Translations under genes and position numbers: made by a program
Part shown: in pieces, positions 59,601 through 64,000 of the stretch
Layout of the letters: every line of letters begins with the position of its first letter
Position numbering within the stretch: the stretch's first letter is position 1
Source of the DNA: Lagopus muta
Taxonomy: Eukaryota > Chordata > Aves > Galliformes > Phasianidae
Assembly: GCF_023343835.1 (NCBI RefSeq)
Contig: NC_064439.1
Coordinates: forward strand, 23,190,933-23,254,932
Length of the DNA stretch: 64,000 nucleotides
Direction: 5' to 3'
The notes under the pieces: model-generated
What the model was told of the DNA's origin: nothing
The model's input: only the letters and a program-made list of their open reading frames with translations
The model's database searches: none

Positions 59601-62600
59601 ATGGCGGGACCATTCACATCTGCTTTAGGGTGAGCAATTGTATTTCAAATCACCCAAGATCTCTACCAGCAGTCAGCTGCAAAATACCTGAAACACCACA
59701 GGGCAGGAGCAAGACTGTAATAAACTGTCCTGCCCTGCACACATAACCCAGAAATCCTGCTCTGTGCTCCCCAACACAGGAGACGAAACACATTATTTTT
59801 GCATTTTTCTCCTCCTTTGCATATTGGAATTACTATGATTATAATTCTACAATCATTGCTACCCATATTTGTTTTTTAAATCCTAACAGTTGTTTTCGGC
59901 CACCTATGTGATTTCCTACTGAATGTCTTCTCTCTTTTTTGCTGTTTTTCTTTCTTAAGGGAACTCAGGTTGGTTCATGTGTGACCTCTCCAACAACTGC
60001 AGTTTGCCACTTCCAATTTCCTTTGAGAGGAGTGTAATGTGTGTATATATTTATGTACGATGAAAAACTGATGAAGTTCTGGGCATAAAAATGTTCTTTT
60101 AATATCAGGTACTGTTAGTATTACTGGAAACCTTAAGGTCCTGAAAGCTGAGGAAATTGAAGTTTGTTTTTATGTCATCTACTTGTTACGAATTTACTCT
60201 GCAAAGCCCAGTGCCATTTCAGAAAAGTTCAGACAGATGGACTTTGCTTCATTGGGAAAGCTTATTAAGAATTAAATTGCATATTTTTTTCCTTAAGCTA
60301 GTTACTCACTGTGCTTCTTTTACCTTTTTTCTTTTTTTTCTTTTGTTTGTTCTTGCTCTGTAACCTTTTCAGGAGTTTCACTCTGGAAGATAAATACAGT
60401 ATCTCACTTCAGCATTCTAATAGGGATTTGCTTTCTCTAGTCTCTTGTAGCTGAGCAGTTCAGGCTAAGCCCAGCTACCATGGAAGCCCTTGTTTACAAC
60501 AGATTTTTGGAGTTGTTTTGCTTGTTTATTTGTTTTAGGTAGAACACTGAACTTCTGCCCCTTTTCTTTTAAAGGAATGCAGCTGAACAAGCAGCTCAGT
60601 TTGCTCTTCTGTGGCAAACAGAAAAAAGCCATTAACTCGTGGCAAATCAGGAAATTCTTTCCCGTATGTCCAGATGCTTCCTGACACCGCGCTGGTGTCA
60701 TACTTGGCGCATGATTAAAAACAAATAAAGTCACCCTCTGGCTGCATTTATTTTATGTTAAGCCCAGTCCTCTGGCACCGTGGAGGGGGATAGCCTCACT
60801 GCCTGGCCAGTGCTGCTGTGCTTGGGTTGTTTTGAAGAACAAAAAGGGGCTGCAGAAAATGTGATCATTTCTAGCAGCTGAAAGCTTCCCTTGGTTTTCA
60901 ACCTTCTCCATGCCGCCTGTATGCTGACCTCCTTGAAACAACACACTCCTCTATTTTGCACGTGCCAAGCTCTGTGTTACTGAAAAGCTGAGTTAAGTGC
61001 TGAGGTTGGCAGCGGTGCTGTGTTTGGAGGGGGCAGTAGGTGTTGGCATCTTTGTGTTCTGTGCTGGGTTTAAGTTGAACCCAATACATCCTCTGAGCGC
61101 TAAAGACTGCATTGCTTGGTTGTGTAAACTGTACGTCTTGGTTTATGCTTGTAAAACCTGTGGGCTCTTAGACCTGTAAAAGAAACCAGGATGTGTGTGT
61201 TGCATTTGGGCAGGTTTCTTCTGGCCTCTCCAGTCATCACACTGAGGAGATATTAGGATAAGCCTGATAACACTCCAAAGCAAAAGTGGTTATCTGTGCT
61301 CTCTTCTTATCTTCCAAACACAGTTTTGTGAATCCTGTCCTCTGTCTCTGCCCTAGTTGTGGTTGGATTATCATCAAGTCCCATAGTTCCAGGGCAGGAT
61401 GTGGAGCCAGAAGAATGCAGGATGAAACAAATACCAGGAGGAAAGTGCTTAAAGGAAAAGTCATTTCAAAAGGAAATGTTCTGTTCCATCCAGCAAACTT
61501 ACTTTGAAACTATACTCCAAATGCTCCTTGCTTTTTTTTCTCTGATTTATTCTTTTCTGCTGAGGATCCAGTTTCTTCTTTCCTAGAATATTGTCTGAGG
61601 CGTGTAGGTACTGGTCTTTGAAAACTTTGCAACTGCAAAATGCTTGAAAGGTGTTCTGAGTTCTTCTGGGGGCTTCTTGTGAAACTGAAGAAACACTCCA
61701 TTTTGGAGATGCCCACTGGACATGCCCATGCACACTCATGTGCAGAGCTGCCCCAACCCGTGGGGTCACTGTTCTGTGTAACCCCTGTGCAACACGATTT
61801 CAGGGTTGTGTCTGTCTGTGATAAATCATAATTTGGTCCTCTGTGTGGTTTGTATGGTGCTGCCCTCTGAACTAGGGAAAGGAGTGAGAAATCTTTCCAT
61901 TTTCTGTTTTGGGAGGGAATTGGGTAGAGTGGAATGACATGCACTAGACTTTCTCCAGAGGTAATTTTCAAGCAGATATCTTTCATGTAATATATATAAA
62001 TGTACAGAATTCCAGAATCTTCTGGCTCTGATCTTGCTAAAGCTTTAAGAGGTTTTAATTGTTAAAGCAAGCAACTTGAAGAAGTCTAAGATCCCAAACT
62101 CAAATCAAATGATTGTTAAACTTGTAAATTTTTACCACTGCACTGAGCATCACCTAGGTCCATTCCATGCACTACTTGTGTTTTGACATGGCTGATGGTT
62201 CTGCATTGCCCACTGCCCCTTGCCTGCTACACTATGCGTGTCTACAAGGTGAGATGGAGAAAACCAGAGGTGGAAACTTGCAGTGTCCTGTTCTGTAGGT
62301 AAAGCAGTACATGTGGAAGATGGTGGTCTACCTATGGTCATCCCATCTGCTGTCTTTTGAGTGAAAATGCTAGTAGTGTTGAAAGGGGACAATGAGCTGA
62401 GATTTAAAATAATTCTCCTTTCAGTATTTTATGGATTCAGTGGATTATAATGAGCTGTGCTCTATAAATGTCTCCACATGCTGAATGATCTCATTTTCCA
62501 TGTGGGAGTACAGAATAAACTTCAGAACACAAAAGATTACATGAAAAACTGGCATTAATTATACAAAATTACCATCAAAAGGCAGATTCTTATATAGAAC

Positions 62601-64000
62601 ATTCTTTTTGACATTGTGAAGCAGCTTTTAATTTAATAATAAGTTTAATCTGCCAGTTCTCAAAATTAACCACAAATCTTTGCTGTTCAATTTCTGACAA
62701 GGAAGTATCCTTAAAGTTAGTTATTGAAGCCTACTAATGTTTTTTGAGGGAAAGAAATCAAAATCAGAGATTTGGTGACTAATTATAAAGAAGTGCTTAA
62801 TAGAAACCAGTTTAGAGCATCTTTAGAGCCACAGAAAAGGGGTGTGGAGAAGAGCTTACATCCAGCATCTGCCCATACCCTGCCCAGCTTCCCCTCTCCC
62901 TCCCTGTCTTTGTCTGTGGTATTCTTCAGTCAAGTTTTTTTTTTTGTTGGGAGGGTGGTTAATTTTGGTGAGGGGGGCATGCTTTCAAAACATATTACAG
63001 ATGTTCTTACTGCTCAGGCATCAGGCTGTGAAATCACTTGGCAGCGCTATCCTTATTTCATTCATTTCTGGCCCTGGGGAATCTGAAGGATACCACAAAT
63101 GCATCTTTAATGATCGGATGCAATTGCACTCATAAGTAACAAATCACGAGTGATCCGATCATTTAGGGCGAAAAAAAGCTCAATGATAGGAAGTCACTCT
63201 GAAGTGCAGGACTTGATGAAAACATCCATGTTTGACATGGGTGATAAAAGCCAAATGAAAGTGCTGGGTTAGGCTGGGTGAGACATGTCACAGCTTGCTG
63301 CTTGGGGGACGCAGCCTCCAGTGGTTATTGTTAAGCTTGTTTTGAAGAAGATGTGTCAGCATTGTAGGTTGTTCTTGTGGCAGTGCTTTAAACCCTGAGA
63401 CTGCAGGCTGAGGCTCTCAGATAGCAGCAGAGGGCTTCCCAGCTTCTCACCTGAGCCTTCCTATCTGCTTATGGGCAAATATCACCTTTATATAAGTAAC
63501 CTCGGGCAAGATAAACTTCCCTAGGTGCTGGTAACTGTGCTTTTCCCATTGAACGTTCTATGTAATACATCATTATATATGTAATACATATGTATTACAT
63601 ATCTATACATCTATATGTAATACAAATAATAATCTTTTAATATTTTTTGAGAGAGGTGAGGCACATGTATTTGCAGTTTCAATTTTTTGAAAATTGCCCT
63701 TGTAGTTCCATAAAGGAAGTGCTGTGATAAACACTGTGGTTCCTCTCTGGTGTCTTCCTTAGCACATCTTTGCTTGCAGGTTCCTACCAAGCCTTTAGCT
63801 ACTCCATGCAGCCTTAAGCCAAGCAACAAGATCAGTTGGACCCCAAGTGTTTAGATGCTGAAGGTCTGCCCTGTCTCCCAAGACAGTAATGCTTGTGCTG
63901 AGCAGAGCAGGAAAGGACAGGATAGGGTGAATCCTGCTCCCAGGGATTTAATGGCAGCATCTTTGTTGACTTTAACAAGCTCTGGACTGACAGGCAGGAA
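47606..64000 (+). other. Probable second intron of the acyl-CoA dehydrogenase-like gene, to the window edge
   Basis: The exon-2 donor opens an intron whose end I could not find. I scanned for an acceptor followed by the glycine-rich acyl-CoA dehydrogenase motif (YGGLGLD-like) and saw none. It contains a T/A inverted repeat near 49.5 kb, A/T runs, TTTA and TTTG simple repeats (55641-55665; 58598-58617) and a 26-bp palindrome near 63.6 kb. A short exon could have been missed. Confidence 0.5.
49451..49592. repeat. T-rich/A-rich imperfect inverted repeat
   Basis: The left arm CTTCATC-T(n)-AATTTT... (49451-49498) pairs with the right arm ...AAAATTAAAA-A(n)-GTGAAGAAAAAGATGAG (49542-49592) around a loop of about 43 nt of ordinary sequence. 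Confidence 0.75.

Noticed and set aside
61510-61986. 158-codon minus-strand frame
   Set aside because: No recognisable domain, no splice context and low-information composition. Treated as chance.

Overview
The window looks like bird nuclear DNA, probably galliform (chicken-like). It carries 3'-truncated CR1 LINE copies with the (ATTCTATG)n-type end typical of birds. It also holds a deleted Tc1/mariner element resembling the chicken Galluhop family, and small GC-rich first exons inside CpG islands within an AT-rich background. There is no bacterial or viral gene content. Most open frames are chance frames, repeat shadows or antisense shadows of real exons.

Layout. 1-23.1 kb is gene-poor intergenic DNA with five CR1 fragments, one mariner remnant and microsatellites. 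23.12-28.91 kb on the minus strand is a complete TFPI2 gene: five coding exons, 239 codons, three Kunitz domains and a basic C-terminal tail, with a TATA box and CpG island at its 5' end. 28.9-31.4 kb is the shared divergent promoter interval. 31.4-34.1 kb on the plus strand is a complete two-coding-exon G-protein gamma gene (73 aa). It fits GNG11 best but has some transducin-gamma (GNGT1) flavour, and a 5' noncoding exon is predicted. From 34.2 kb to the right edge on the plus strand lies the start of an acyl-CoA dehydrogenase-family gene. Exon 1 (34217-34345) encodes a mitochondrial-type leader, exon 2 (47485-47605) encodes the start of the N-terminal helical domain, and the remaining exons lie beyond what I could recognise.

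The TFPI2-gamma subunit order agrees with the vertebrate block that in mammals runs TFPI2-GNGT1-GNG11-BET1-COL1A2. Here only one gamma gene is seen, and it is followed almost immediately by an acyl-CoA dehydrogenase gene that I do not know from the mammalian block.

I found no convincing new biological system. The observations most worth checking are: (i) a TAATCCGATTA homeodomain-dimer site plus GGATTA next to a TATA-like box upstream of the gamma gene; (ii) TFPI2 Kunitz domain 2 with canonical spacing and Arg at P1, unlike my recollection of the human domain; (iii) the mixed GNG11/GNGT1 character of the only gamma gene present; (iv) the roughly 110 bp gap between the gamma gene's polyadenylation site and the dehydrogenase start codon.
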